A stretch of 64,000 nucleotides of DNA from Flavobacteriaceae bacterium UBA7302. GTDB lineage: Bacteria; Bacteroidota; Bacteroidia; Flavobacteriales; Flavobacteriaceae. The position numbers and the translations under genes were made by a program. Below the pieces are notes generated by a model that was not told where the DNA came from, searched no databases, and was given only the letters and a program-made list of their open reading frames with translations. The stretch covers positions 186,001 through 250,000 of the forward strand of contig DKQS01000007.1 in NCBI GenBank assembly GCA_002471825.1, given 5' to 3'. Shown in pieces: positions 1 through 9,495 of the stretch (the first letter of the stretch is position 1; each line of letters opens with the position of its first letter).

Positions 1-114
1 AAAGAAGGATGACTTCATATTTAAGACCCCCACAATACCGAATACCACAAAGAATCCGATAAGAATATTTACCGCAACGGGAAACTTGATGAAATAACTA
101 ATAATCTTCTTCAT
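1..114 (-). CDS. RND efflux transporter permease, N-terminal fragment
   Basis: This is the first 38 codons of a gene that runs off the left edge. The start ATG is at 112-114. The fragment begins MKKIISYFIKFPVAVNIL and continues into a hydrophobic stretch, which is how inner-membrane RND (AcrB/MexB-type) pumps begin: a short cytoplasmic helix followed by the first transmembrane segment. It starts 7 nt after the stop of the adaptor gene on the same strand, the usual adaptor-permease operon order. The pump would use the proton gradient to export substrates across the envelope; the substrate cannot be told from this fragment. The assignment rests on the short N-terminus plus context. Confidence 0.75.
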   Translation of the reverse strand, partial: MKKIISYFIKFPVAVNILIGFFVVFGIVGVLNMKSSFF

Positions 115-121
115 CGGAATC

Positions 122-1231
122 TTATTTGTTGATTTTTACAATCATCCCATCAAAAGCACCTGGCAGGGTTTGAGACAACAACTTATCATTGTCTTGAAGT
201 CCTTTAATCACCGCACTTTCAGCTCCGAAATACACAGGAGTAATCTCTTGAAGTGTTAAAACGCTATCGTTTTTAACAACAAAAACCGCCTTGTTTTCCA
301 CAAGAAGTTTTCTTGAAATTTCAATGGCGTTGGGTTCTGATTTGGCCACCAAGGCTGCCTCTAAAAACATCCCTTCTTTTAAATCTGGATGACGAACTTC
401 AATGAACGCATTGATGGTTTGAGAAACCTGATCTATTTTTCCGTTGACACGAACCACCTTACCCTCATAAGTTTTGGATTTGTTCATGTTGTTCAGGGTC
501 ACTTGGTTACCCACCTTTAACAAATCTGCAAATTCGGCGTTCACAGAAACTTGTAGTTCGTAAGCACCTGTTTCAATAAATTCTCCAAGTCGCTGTCCCG
601 CACGGACTAGCGTACCTGACGTCACAAGTGTTTCCGTCAAAATTCCAGTAAAAGGAGCTCGAATGGTGTGCTTGGACAAACGCACTTCCAAGTTTTTTAC
701 GTTATAATAAGCCGTTAGAATACCTCTTCCACTAATGAAATATTTTTCTTTGTCTGAAGAGAAGGCTGGCAATTCAGGAACTCTTTTTGAAAGGTCAAAA
801 TTCTTTAAATATTGCTCCCATTTGTCAAATTCAGAAGAATAATCCAATCGAATGTCTGGCAAAATAGAAGTAATCAGATTGAATAAATTGCTTTTTTGAG
901 ATTGCAAACTCGCCTTGAATTCATCGCTATTTACACTAAGCAATGTTTCATTTTTATAGTATTTCACTCCTGGCTTGAACTCTTTTCCTGAAACGTTCAA
1001 TACTCCTTGCACTTCAGAAAAAATATCGATTTTATTTTTGGCTACCAGCGTACCGTTGGCATTAATCACAATAGGTACTGTGCGATTTTGAACCTCTTTC
1101 ACAAAAACAGTATTTACTCTTTTTTTGAACTTAGGTTTGGGTTTCTGATTTTTGGCAATGAAGTAGTTTCCAAGAGCAATGGCTCCTACAATGAATAAAA
1201 TACCAAGAATGGCTAAAATTACTTTTCTCAT
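122..1231 (-). CDS. RND efflux periplasmic adaptor (membrane fusion protein)
   Basis: The protein is a 369-residue membrane fusion protein that would link an inner-membrane RND pump to an outer-membrane channel. I place the start at the ATG at 1229-1231, because it puts a charged MRK directly before a hydrophobic anchor (about residues 4-26). An upstream in-frame ATG at 1279 would only add 16 polar residues. The body shows the usual layout: a first lipoyl half near 'VLVAKNKIDIFSEVQGVL', a hairpin region, a second lipoyl half with 'HTIRAPFTGILTE', then beta-barrel and membrane-proximal domains. The permease start lies 7 nt downstream. No outer-membrane factor gene is visible; it may lie outside the window. 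Confidence 0.88.
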   Translation of the reverse strand: MRKVILAILGILFIVGAIALGNYFIAKNQKPKPKFKKRVNTVFVKEVQNRTVPIVINANGTLVAKNKIDIFSEVQGVLNVSGKEFKPGVKYYKNETLLSVNSDEFKASLQSQKSNLFNLITSILPDIRLDYSSEFDKWEQYLKNFDLSKRVPELPAFSSDKEKYFISGRGILTAYYNVKNLEVRLSKHTIRAPFTGILTETLVTSGTLVRAGQRLGEFIETGAYELQVSVNAEFADLLKVGNQVTLNNMNKSKTYEGKVVRVNGKIDQVSQTINAFIEVRHPDLKEGMFLEAALVAKSEPNAIEISRKLLVENKAVFVVKNDSVLTLQEITPVYFGAESAVIKGLQDNDKLLSQTLPGAFDGMIVKINK

Positions 1232-1460
1232 GTGGTTAGTTATCTGTTGTTGAGTTTGCTTACGCCTCGTAATCTGCAAATATAGCCGTATTTTTTACCC
1301 TACTATTTCATTTGACGGATTGTTTTTTGTTAAAGAAAAGTTATAATTCCCTGATTTGTAACCCCTTTCGTTCTTATTCAAAGGAATTTTGGGTTAATCC
1401 TATAGAAATTCAGAACTTTGACATTTGTAGTATAAAACAAATTACTTTATCTCAAATACT

Positions 1461-2648
1461 ATGATCTTTTGCACCACGGCAAAAAATGCGAAATTCTTCG
1501 ATAGTATCTCAAAGGTTCCCTTAGAAGCTTTGGAAGAGTTGCAATGTGATGAGAATATTTATTTGAGTAAAGGTTATTTGCAATCCATCGAAGAGAACCA
1601 CCCAGACATTGTTTTCAACTATGTAGTACTGACGGATGAACAACAACGACCCATTGCTTTTGCCGTCTTGCAAATGGTGAAATTTTATTTGGATGAAGTG
1701 AACGATAGTGTTGAAGATTTCTTATTGGGAATTAAGAAAGTCTTGCGTAAAGTGGGTATTTTTCCTAATAAAAAACCAGTAAGACTTTTGGTTTCCGGAA
1801 ATATTTTTGTGAGCGGCGAGCACGGAGTTTTCATCAAGGCAAACCAAGACAAAAAAAAGGTCTTTAAACAATTGGCGAAAGTGATTCTTCATTTTACCCA
1901 AAACAACACCGAACTAGCCAATAGCATTGATGCCTTTATGTTGAAAGATTTTTGGGATGAATCCTTATTCATCACCAACGAATTGAAGCGCTTTAACTTT
2001 CACCCATTTTCGGTGGAACCTAATATGAAGTTTGACATTCAAAGCGATTGGTCTTCCTTTGATGACTACCTAGCTGCCATGAAAACAAAATTCAGAGTTA
2101 AGGCAAAAAAAGCCCTGTCTCAAAGCAAAGATTTGGTGATCAAAAGGGTCTCTAAAGAGGAAATTGATCACTACCTGCCCCAAATGTTTTCACTATATAA
2201 AAGGGTAGCCAATAGTGCTACCTTTAACTTGAGCGATTTCAATTTAAACAGCTACAAAAACCTTTTGGAACGTTTTGGTCCCAATTATATCATTGCCACT
2301 TATTGGTTGGACGATCAAATGGTTGGATTTCTTTCGGGAATCATCAATCAGAAAACATTGGATGCTCATTTTGTAGGTATCGATTACAAGTACAATAGAA
2401 GCTATGCCATTTACCAGCGCATGTTGTATGATTACATCAAATATGGCATAGAACATCAATTGGAGTCCATCAATTTTGGAAGAACGGCCAGTGAAATTAA
2501 AAGTTCGGTTGGAGCTGAACCAGAAAATCTGACCATTTATCTCAAACACAGAAAGCGATTTACCAACAGACTGTTGAAACTGTTCTTGTACCATGTACAA
2601 CCAACACCTTTTCATCAAAAATTTCCATTTAAAACCGCCAATACATGA
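1461..2648 (+). CDS. FemAB/GNAT-like acyltransferase family protein
   Basis: This 395-residue soluble protein has a C-terminal half (about residues 190-380) resembling the BioF2-like/FemAB acetyltransferase fold. Visible landmarks are 'MKTKFRVKAKKAL', a central 'GFLSGIINQKTLDAHFVGIDY' type strand pair and 'INFGRTASEIKSSVGAEP', where peptidoglycan-bridge type enzymes bind their acyl donor. Related flavobacterial genes are annotated simply as GNAT or peptidogalycan-biosynthesis proteins, and the true substrate is unknown. Its stop overlaps the next start (tesB) by 4 nt in an ATGA arrangement, so the two are probably translationally coupled. There is no signal peptide. The family call is reasonable; any specific function would be a guess. 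Confidence 0.6.
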   Translation: MIFCTTAKNAKFFDSISKVPLEALEELQCDENIYLSKGYLQSIEENHPDIVFNYVVLTDEQQRPIAFAVLQMVKFYLDEVNDSVEDFLLGIKKVLRKVGIFPNKKPVRLLVSGNIFVSGEHGVFIKANQDKKKVFKQLAKVILHFTQNNTELANSIDAFMLKDFWDESLFITNELKRFNFHPFSVEPNMKFDIQSDWSSFDDYLAAMKTKFRVKAKKALSQSKDLVIKRVSKEEIDHYLPQMFSLYKRVANSATFNLSDFNLNSYKNLLERFGPNYIIATYWLDDQMVGFLSGIINQKTLDAHFVGIDYKYNRSYAIYQRMLYDYIKYGIEHQLESINFGRTASEIKSSVGAEPENLTIYLKHRKRFTNRLLKLFLYHVQPTPFHQKFPFKTANT

Positions 2649-3511
2649 TCAATAGCCAACAATTAATTGATTTATTAAAACTCGATGTCATCGATGAATC
2701 CACTTTTAAAGGTTACAGCGTAACTATTGGGAGTCCGAATGTATTTGGGGGACAGGTGCTTGCACAGGCACTGCATGCGGCTACCAATACGGTACCCGAA
2801 GAACGAGAGGTTCATTCGCTGCATTCTTACTTTCTGGAAGCAGGAAATTTGGAAAAACCCATCATTTATCATGTAGCAAACCTCAGAAATGGAGGTAGTT
2901 TTTCTACACGAAGGGTAACCGCTAAACAAGACGACAAAGTCATTTTCATCATGGCAGCCTCTTTTCATAGAAGTGAAGAAGGGTTCGAACATCAGATAGA
3001 AATGCCGGCCAACTTGAGTCAGCCTGAGGATTTAAACTCTTGGGAGGAAATGGCCGAGAAATTCGGTGAATTTATTCCGGATTCAATGAAGTATTTCTTA
3101 ACATTAGACAGACCAATATCTTTCAAACCTGTATATCCAAAGAATCCGCTTCAACCCAAGAACTTACCGCCAACTGAGTTTGTTTGGTTCAAACTAAAGG
3201 GAGAGATTCCATCGATGACCAATCAATTGAAGCAACAAATCTTGACCTATATTTCCGATTACAATGTGTTGAATGCAGCATTTAATCCGAATGCCAAAGA
3301 TTACAGTTTTGGAAATACCCGAACCGCAAGCTTGGATCATTCCATGTGGTTTTACAGAGATTTTGATTTTGATGACTGGATGCTATTTTCGGCAGAGTCA
3401 CCAAGCACATTTGGAGCGAGGGGATTTGTAAGAGGAAATATCTTTACAAGAAAAGGAGTATTAATTGCTTCTTTTGCACAAGAAGGATTAATGAGACCAA
3501 GAAAAAAATAG
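2645..3511 (+). CDS. tesB: Acyl-CoA thioesterase II (TesB family)
   Basis: This 288-residue cytoplasmic enzyme would hydrolyse medium- and long-chain acyl-CoA to free fatty acid and CoA. It has the double hot-dog layout: the N-terminal repeat contains 'NVFGGQVLAQAL' and 'LHSYFLEAGN', and the C-terminal repeat contains 'TASLDHSMWFYRDFD', the conserved segment carrying the catalytic Asp of TesB enzymes. The length matches E. coli TesB (286). The start ATG overlaps the stop of the upstream acyltransferase-like gene by 4 nt. The family is very recognisable; the physiological substrate is not known from sequence. Confidence 0.92.
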   Translation: MINSQQLIDLLKLDVIDESTFKGYSVTIGSPNVFGGQVLAQALHAATNTVPEEREVHSLHSYFLEAGNLEKPIIYHVANLRNGGSFSTRRVTAKQDDKVIFIMAASFHRSEEGFEHQIEMPANLSQPEDLNSWEEMAEKFGEFIPDSMKYFLTLDRPISFKPVYPKNPLQPKNLPPTEFVWFKLKGEIPSMTNQLKQQILTYISDYNVLNAAFNPNAKDYSFGNTRTASLDHSMWFYRDFDFDDWMLFSAESPSTFGARGFVRGNIFTRKGVLIASFAQEGLMRPRKK

Positions 3512-3527
3512 CAATACGTATTTGATT

Positions 3528-3875
3528 ATGAGCAACCTGATGTATGTTTTATCGACCAACGGAATTTTATTTTTGTTAAGCCTAATTTTCAAATTTTTCC
3601 CTCCCAAGAAAATTAACAATTGGTATGGCTATCGGACTTATAAAACCATGCAAAATCAAGATATCTGGGATTTTGCCAACAAAACCTTCAATACCTCTTT
3701 TGTAATCTATAGCGGTCTTTCACTTTTAGGAGGCATGGTGATTGCCTATCTCTCTGGCGAAACTCTCACATGGCAACCCATGGTTTTGGTATTCTTGAGC
3801 ATTGTAGCCTGCATTATCAAAACTGAAAATCTTTTGAAAGAGAATTTCACAGACGAAGGAAAGCGAAAAAAGTAA
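3528..3875 (+). CDS. SdpI/YhfL family small membrane protein
   Basis: This 115-residue protein has about three hydrophobic segments and the signature 'PPKKINNWYGYRTYKTMQN' of the SdpI C-terminal family, which is named after the Bacillus immunity protein. In most bacteria these proteins are uncharacterised. A TTG at 3522 is in frame, but the ATG at 3528 is a better start. The gene follows tesB by 16 nt and converges on the TonB receptor gene, whose stop lies one base further on. No terminator hairpin is obvious between them. An immunity role is not supported by anything nearby. Confidence 0.75.
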   Translation: MSNLMYVLSTNGILFLLSLIFKFFPPKKINNWYGYRTYKTMQNQDIWDFANKTFNTSFVIYSGLSLLGGMVIAYLSGETLTWQPMVLVFLSIVACIIKTENLLKENFTDEGKRKK

Positions 3876-3876
3876 T

Positions 3877-6363
3877 CTAGAAATTCGCGAGTATCGATAC
3901 CGATAAGTTTCGACCTGGTGCTGAAACTCCTGAGGCAAACTCAATGTAATGTTCGTCCATAAGGTTATCAAGACGGGCCTGAACGGTAAACTTTTCATTA
4001 ATTTCATAGCTGCCGTTCACCCCAACGGTCATCCAGGCTGGTGATCCGTAGTATATGTCTTCAAGATTACTGGCATTCGGATTAATCACTGGCGTCAAAT
4101 CAACATTGTCGATTCCTTCTGTGATATTGAAGTCTTCAATATCCTTTTTACTATTAAAACGCAGTTCCGCTCCCAATTGCAACTTCTTCTTTTGGTAATT
4201 TACCTCAAACTGACCAAATAAAGGCGGAATAGATGACAATGGTTCCTTGGTATCGTAAGTCCTCCCCTTGGTATAGGTTACAAATCCAGAAGTATTCCAA
4301 TTGTCTGAAATCTTTCCGAAATAATTGGCGGTATATCCAAAAATATAAGCTGTTCCTTGATTCTGATTGGTTACCGCATTCCCTAATTCTCCGTCAAAGG
4401 TCACCTGCTTGATACTTCCGTCGGGTTCTCGCACGAAATCTCTTTGGATATAATTGTCCAAAAGCGTGTAATACATATTGAATCCGACTTTAAATTTGCG
4501 ATCGTTGAAGTATTTCAGGATATTAATTTCTGAGTTGTAGGCATATTCGGGTTTGATGTGAATATTTGGGATGGTAATGTTTCCAGCTTTTTCTCGAACT
4601 CTACCCACATCGTCAATATTGGGTGATCTAAATCCGGATGATAGCACAGCATTCAATTGCCAATTCGGCGTTGGTTTGTAAACATATCCCAAAGTAGCTG
4701 TGATGGCCGAATTATTCGCACTCATCATAGACGTATTGGTCTGAAAAAAGGTTTGATCAATCCAATTAGCTGATAAGTTGATATTGGTAAATCGAATACC
4801 TGTATTCAAGGTCGATTTCGGACTCACATCTTGACGGTATCCAACATATATTGAAGAAGATAGGAAATCACTTCCCCCATCTGGATAACGTGTCGATACA
4901 TTGAAGTTGTTCGAAAACCCATTAAAGAGGCCATTGATTACATCCAGTGTTTGACCCAAAGCTACCGATTGAATATCGTTGTACGCGAATTCAAACCCAT
5001 ACGATAGTAGTCGTTTTCGATCATTGGTTAACGGCACCGAGAAATCTCCGTTTAAACTAAAAATATTCACGGTTTCGGTTCTTGTAGAGCGATTCAAACT
5101 ACCAAATCTTCGTTGAATTCGGCTTTCTTGAATGTTCTGATAGGCCGCGGTGATGGAGCCCTTGTCCAACCAGTTTTTTCCAGGGTGTAAGTTGAATTGA
5201 GATGATATCAACAAACGATCTTGCGGACCATATTCCCATTCAGCAAACTTCAATGAGGAAGGATCTGTCAAATCTGTTAATTCAGTGAGTCTATCAAACC
5301 TCGGAATATTGGTTGAAGTAGAATACTGAAGATTGAGCTTGAGGTCGGTATTTTTGGTCAGAGGCACAAAGAACTTTTGAAGAATATCAGTCTGATTATA
5401 ACCGGTGTTTCTTAACAAATTGGTTTTCGTATTTACCGTAGGAGTCTCCTTGTAACTATTCCCGGTATTTTCAGAAAAATAGAATACCTTTCCCCAATCT
5501 GAGAATCCGTGGGAGCGTCTTGTCCCGGCCCGTAAATCACCAAACTCAGAATAAGTGATACTGGTAAAAGAAGCCCAGGTTGGATTGCTTATCTCTGCCG
5601 AATAGTTCGTAGAAATTTCCTGATTTGCGGTAGAATACCTGCTAAAGAAGTTGCTTTTGACTTCCTGAGTCTCCGTCAATTTTGGTGATTTGGTGTAATA
5701 ATGAACAATTCCACCCAAAGCATCCGATCCATACATTACAGAAGAAGGCCCAAAAACAACCTCCACTTTGTCGAGGAGATAGGGAGAAATGGTAATTGAA
5801 TTCTGCAAATGTCCTTTCCTGTAAATGGCATTGTTCATTCGAACTCCGTCTACCACAAGCAATACTCGATTCGATTCCATTCCACGAATAACAGGACTAC
5901 CCCCACCAAATTGCGACCTTTGCACTTTTACTCCAGCCACCGTTGCCAATAAATCGGCTGAGGTTTGTGGAGAAACTTTTTGGATTCTCTCAATGTTCAC
6001 CAATTCTATACGTTCCGCAATCCGTTTGGTTTTTTCATCATTCTTAAATGAAGAAATGATTACTTCATCCAATTGCTCAGAAGTTTTGGTCAAGTAAACA
6101 GTAAAATCTCGGGCTACTAATTTGGACTTTCGAATCTTGAAAGTAGCGTAAGATAAATGAGAAAAGACGAGGATATCCTTTTCACCAAAAGCAGAAATAT
6201 CAACTATTCCTTCCTTGTTGGACGTCTGGTTGATGGTCATTGACTCGTTAAAAACCGCCACGTTTCGAACCTTCAAACCAGATTCTTTATCTAAAATTCT
6301 AACCTCTTGGGATATCAAATCAACACTTACCAAAAGTAAGAGTAGCCACACTAAATTCTTCAT
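3877..6363 (-). CDS. TonB-dependent outer-membrane receptor, heme/siderophore type
   Basis: This is an 828-residue outer-membrane receptor. I chose the ATG at 6361-6363, which begins a clean signal peptide (MKNLVWLLLLLVSVDLISQ). A carboxypeptidase-regulatory-like beta domain follows (about residues 20-95), then a plug domain with 'VIRGMESNRVLLVVDGVRMN' type residues and 'VEVVFGPSSVMYGSDALGG', then a 22-strand barrel ending in an aromatic residue (F). The tail 'RLDNLMDEHYIEFASG' resembles hemoglobin/hemin receptors (HmuR type). It would import a ligand using TonB energy. The gene is 2 nt downstream of recO in the porZ-recO-receptor operon. The receptor call is certain; the heme ligand is an inference from general resemblance. 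Confidence 0.85.
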   Translation of the reverse strand: MKNLVWLLLLLVSVDLISQEVRILDKESGLKVRNVAVFNESMTINQTSNKEGIVDISAFGEKDILVFSHLSYATFKIRKSKLVARDFTVYLTKTSEQLDEVIISSFKNDEKTKRIAERIELVNIERIQKVSPQTSADLLATVAGVKVQRSQFGGGSPVIRGMESNRVLLVVDGVRMNNAIYRKGHLQNSITISPYLLDKVEVVFGPSSVMYGSDALGGIVHYYTKSPKLTETQEVKSNFFSRYSTANQEISTNYSAEISNPTWASFTSITYSEFGDLRAGTRRSHGFSDWGKVFYFSENTGNSYKETPTVNTKTNLLRNTGYNQTDILQKFFVPLTKNTDLKLNLQYSTSTNIPRFDRLTELTDLTDPSSLKFAEWEYGPQDRLLISSQFNLHPGKNWLDKGSITAAYQNIQESRIQRRFGSLNRSTRTETVNIFSLNGDFSVPLTNDRKRLLSYGFEFAYNDIQSVALGQTLDVINGLFNGFSNNFNVSTRYPDGGSDFLSSSIYVGYRQDVSPKSTLNTGIRFTNINLSANWIDQTFFQTNTSMMSANNSAITATLGYVYKPTPNWQLNAVLSSGFRSPNIDDVGRVREKAGNITIPNIHIKPEYAYNSEINILKYFNDRKFKVGFNMYYTLLDNYIQRDFVREPDGSIKQVTFDGELGNAVTNQNQGTAYIFGYTANYFGKISDNWNTSGFVTYTKGRTYDTKEPLSSIPPLFGQFEVNYQKKKLQLGAELRFNSKKDIEDFNITEGIDNVDLTPVINPNASNLEDIYYGSPAWMTVGVNGSYEINEKFTVQARLDNLMDEHYIEFASGVSAPGRNLSVSILANF

Positions 6364-6365
6364 TA

Positions 6366-7088
6366 TCAACTAAAAATAGTTTCTAAAACCTGTAATGATT
6401 TGGGAGTTCTAAAATTGTTCAAATGTAGTTTAAAATACCTTAGGATTAATTCGAGACTCTCCCTTCTTTCTTTATTACTATAAGAAATCTCGGATATGCT
6501 ATCAAAATTTATGCCTAAGAGCTTTTTAAAAAGGAAAAGTTCTTTCTCTCGAAGGATGTGATTCCCAATAACAGAATTGGTAAAATTTCCCTCCTCGAGA
6601 TTAAAGCCCAAAGCATCGGAATTCCTTCGATCTGGATAAAAACCTAAGAATTTGGTGAGATTCAACAAAAAGAAAAGGTGAAAATTGGAAGTTTTATCAT
6701 GTACGTCTAGCCAAAGGAAAGAGGCTTCTATAAATTCAAAAAGTGGAATATTCTTTTCTTCCTCCTGAATTACAGAACCCAATACTTCGGCCAAAAACAT
6801 TAGAATGGATTGTTTTTTGACATCCATAAAAATGCTTTGATATGGAAAGTTTACGTGTGCTTCTTTAAGACTTTGAAGCTGTTTATTTTTTTGATAATTG
6901 AAGGTTAAATCCAATTGATTCATGGGCTGAAAATAGCCTGCTTTGATTCCCTTTTTTTTTGGTTTTAGGATACCTCGTAACATAAAAGAGACCAAACCAA
7001 ACTCCTTGGTATAACACTTTACAATGAGGCTTGTATCACTAAACTTTATAGCGTTGATGACGATGGCTTTCGTAGAAGTAAGTGCCAT
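6366..7088 (-). CDS. recO: DNA repair protein RecO
   Basis: RecO (240 residues) helps load RecA onto SSB-coated gaps in the RecFOR recombination pathway. The N-terminal OB-fold is recognisable ('KAIVINAIKFSDTSLIVKCY' and 'GLVSFMLRGILKPKKKG'), followed by the helical domain typical of Bacteroidota RecO. The zinc-finger cysteines of some RecO proteins are absent, which is common in this phylum. The ATG overlaps the stop of porZ by one base, and the gene ends 2 nt before the TonB receptor, so it sits as the middle member of an operon. Confidence 0.9.
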   Translation of the reverse strand: MALTSTKAIVINAIKFSDTSLIVKCYTKEFGLVSFMLRGILKPKKKGIKAGYFQPMNQLDLTFNYQKNKQLQSLKEAHVNFPYQSIFMDVKKQSILMFLAEVLGSVIQEEEKNIPLFEFIEASFLWLDVHDKTSNFHLFFLLNLTKFLGFYPDRRNSDALGFNLEEGNFTNSVIGNHILREKELFLFKKLLGINFDSISEISYSNKERRESLELILRYFKLHLNNFRTPKSLQVLETIFS

Positions 7089-9415
7089 TAATTTACGATT
7101 GCAATTTTGGTAGATCCAGATTCTGAACCATCTTCAGTAGACAGTAATACAATGTATATACCAGATGCTACCTTAGTTCCCGCCAAGTTGCGCTTATCCC
7201 AAACTACTTTTCCGCCTTGCAATTCCTGCCCTTCAATGACATTGGATTCAAACACCAAATTCCCGGCTACATCTAAAATTTTTACATTGGTTCCTTTGGG
7301 TAGATTTTGTCCATTTCGACCATTGATCGTAACAGTGTTGTGATTCTTGAGGACCGGATTCGGATAGGCATATACATCAGGAAGTTCTTCGCCAAATGGT
7401 GCCACGTTCGAATTGTAAGCTACAATCCCCTTGTCCGTTGCAAAAAAGACCTTTCCAGAATTTTCATCCACGGCAATTTTAATAATCCGATTCGAGGGCA
7501 AGGGCGAGTTCTCTGTACTAAAATTGGCCAAGGTTCTTCTACCAGAAGGATTGGTATACAACACACCTCCCCGATCGGTTCCAAACCATTTGTTATCAGC
7601 TCCGTCGACAACGATACTATTAATTCGCTGATCACCTAACAAGCGCTCGCCTATTCCGTTGTCTTCAATCACAATTGGATTGGCATTATAAACAGATTCG
7701 GTAAATATCGAATTGGGGTTTCTGAAAACCACCAATCCGCTGCGTGTCCCCAGCCAAACAGAATTATTGGCGTCGATTGCCAATGAAAGAACAGTGGCAT
7801 CAGGAAGATTTCCGAGATTCGGAGTGGCTATTAAGGCTTTTGCGGTATTTGTATTTTCGTTGAAGGCATAGGCCCCATTGTTTCTTGAGCCAAACCAAAT
7901 ATTATTATTCCGATCGATGTCAACCTCACTCAATCCGTTGAAATCCGCTGTTTTGGCGGAAGAGATATCAAAACTCGACCACTGTCCACTTGAAGATAAT
8001 TTTTTTAGTTCGCTGGTTCCACCAATATTAGTAACCCATAAATTCCCTTGACGATCGAGCATGGTACCACTGATTCGAACCGATACTCTATTGGCTTCAT
8101 TTGGAACAATATCTTCTAATGGCGAATTCAAGTGGTTATAAAACTGAGTGACTTCATCATTTTCAACCACCAATAAACCACCTGTTAAAACAGTATTGAT
8201 ACTTCCAGTATCCCCCATAGAACTGATGTAGACCTTGTTATCTGCATTAGGATCTATGGTCACATAATTCAAATCTGGATAAGGTGTATTCGGATCAAAT
8301 CGTTTGTTTACCCAGGTAGTGCCATTAAAATGACTATAGCCTCGTTGGATATTGCTTGGGGTATAAACGTTGTTGTAGCCTCCATAAACCACCCATAAAT
8401 CTTGATTGTTGGCAGCAATGAAGAAGGCATCATTAGATAAGGGCCCTTCTGGATGAATCTCTTCATATTGCCCGGGTGAACTAAAAGTGGATTTTAAAAC
8501 TCCGTAATTCCGCGTCCCCAAGAAAAAATCATTACCAATTGGCAAACAAGAAGTCACATTAAAGGCAAACTCAGCATTTGGAAAAAAGTTTTGAATGTCG
8601 TTCAAATTGGCGTCAAGAGCCAAGGCATTGTTCGCAAAACTCACTCCTACGCGATTTTGATCGGCTTTCATGTCTAAGATTTGGCTCGAAAAATTTCGAA
8701 CCACATTTAAAACTCCAGCGTCCAATTCGTATAAGATGGCTCCTTCAGAAACATAAATCGTATTGTTGAAGTTCATGCTGTGACTGAAACTCCTGCCTGT
8801 AAATTGTTGTGTCCAATTATTGAAATCAATCAAATTGGGATTCGTTCGATCGGCCGTGAAAATTCCGTCTTCAGTAACTGCGTAAATGGTATTGTTCAAA
8901 ATGGTCGTCTGAAAAACATTTACAGCACTTGAACCGCTACCAATAAAAAAAGTATCACCAAATTCCAATTCCTCAATATCATACTCAATAATGGCAAAGG
9001 GCGTTGAAACATATAGGACGTCATCTACCCCATAAATATCATTGATCCGTTTGGCACCGCTTTGAGAAAAATTGACAATGTCTGAGGATATGGTAATCGA
9101 ATCGTTTTCATCGACCACTTCAATGAGTCCGTTTTCATAACCGATGATTAGTCGTTGGGAGGGCTGATGAAAAAAAATGGCACTGGTGGTTTCTCCCGAC
9201 AAACCTTGCACCGAACTAAATTTCTCTATGACTGCACTTGAAATCGTGTAGGTGAAAATCGCATTGTCTGTAAGGGCATAAATCACCCCATCTACTTGAA
9301 CAAAATCCTTAACATTGTTGTACGAGTAGAAGTCTTCCCAAGACTGGCTGTAATCAACTTGAGAAAACAGAGGAATATTGCACAGCAATAAGAAAAACAG
9401 TAAATATTTTTTCAT
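7088..9415 (-). CDS. porZ: Type IX secretion system protein PorZ
   Basis: PorZ (775 residues) is part of the surface-exposed attachment complex of the type IX secretion system (T9SS). In Porphyromonas it delivers anionic LPS to the sortase PorU. The protein has a signal peptide (about residues 1-18) and then a two-part seven-bladed beta-propeller region with repeated 'NNIWFGSRNNGAYAF' and 'NSVWLGTRSGLVVF' type blades, which read like two-component-regulator propellers. The last 90 residues form a T9SS type A sorting domain, with 'YPNPVLKNHNTVTING' and a final 'ASGIYIVLLSTEDG' segment. Order and length match PorZ of flavobacteria. recO overlaps its stop by one base. Confidence 0.9.
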   Translation of the reverse strand: MKKYLLFFLLLCNIPLFSQVDYSQSWEDFYSYNNVKDFVQVDGVIYALTDNAIFTYTISSAVIEKFSSVQGLSGETTSAIFFHQPSQRLIIGYENGLIEVVDENDSITISSDIVNFSQSGAKRINDIYGVDDVLYVSTPFAIIEYDIEELEFGDTFFIGSGSSAVNVFQTTILNNTIYAVTEDGIFTADRTNPNLIDFNNWTQQFTGRSFSHSMNFNNTIYVSEGAILYELDAGVLNVVRNFSSQILDMKADQNRVGVSFANNALALDANLNDIQNFFPNAEFAFNVTSCLPIGNDFFLGTRNYGVLKSTFSSPGQYEEIHPEGPLSNDAFFIAANNQDLWVVYGGYNNVYTPSNIQRGYSHFNGTTWVNKRFDPNTPYPDLNYVTIDPNADNKVYISSMGDTGSINTVLTGGLLVVENDEVTQFYNHLNSPLEDIVPNEANRVSVRISGTMLDRQGNLWVTNIGGTSELKKLSSSGQWSSFDISSAKTADFNGLSEVDIDRNNNIWFGSRNNGAYAFNENTNTAKALIATPNLGNLPDATVLSLAIDANNSVWLGTRSGLVVFRNPNSIFTESVYNANPIVIEDNGIGERLLGDQRINSIVVDGADNKWFGTDRGGVLYTNPSGRRTLANFSTENSPLPSNRIIKIAVDENSGKVFFATDKGIVAYNSNVAPFGEELPDVYAYPNPVLKNHNTVTINGRNGQNLPKGTNVKILDVAGNLVFESNVIEGQELQGGKVVWDKRNLAGTKVASGIYIVLLSTEDGSESGSTKIAIVN

Positions 9416-9429
9416 CTTTGTAATAACCT

Positions 9430-9437
9430 CAAAGATA
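9430..9437 (-). promoter_or_regulatory. Putative -7 promoter element for porZ operon
   Basis: On the minus strand this reads TATCTTTG, a perfect match to the Bacteroidota -7 motif TAnnTTTG, 14 nt before the porZ ATG. A TTG lies 24 nt upstream, a little further than the usual 17-23, so the -33 box is weak. Confidence 0.4.
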
Positions 9438-9495
9438 TTTATTTATTGCAAAAATGAACCACAATTCCTTGAGATTCCTGAAATGAAATGTACCT

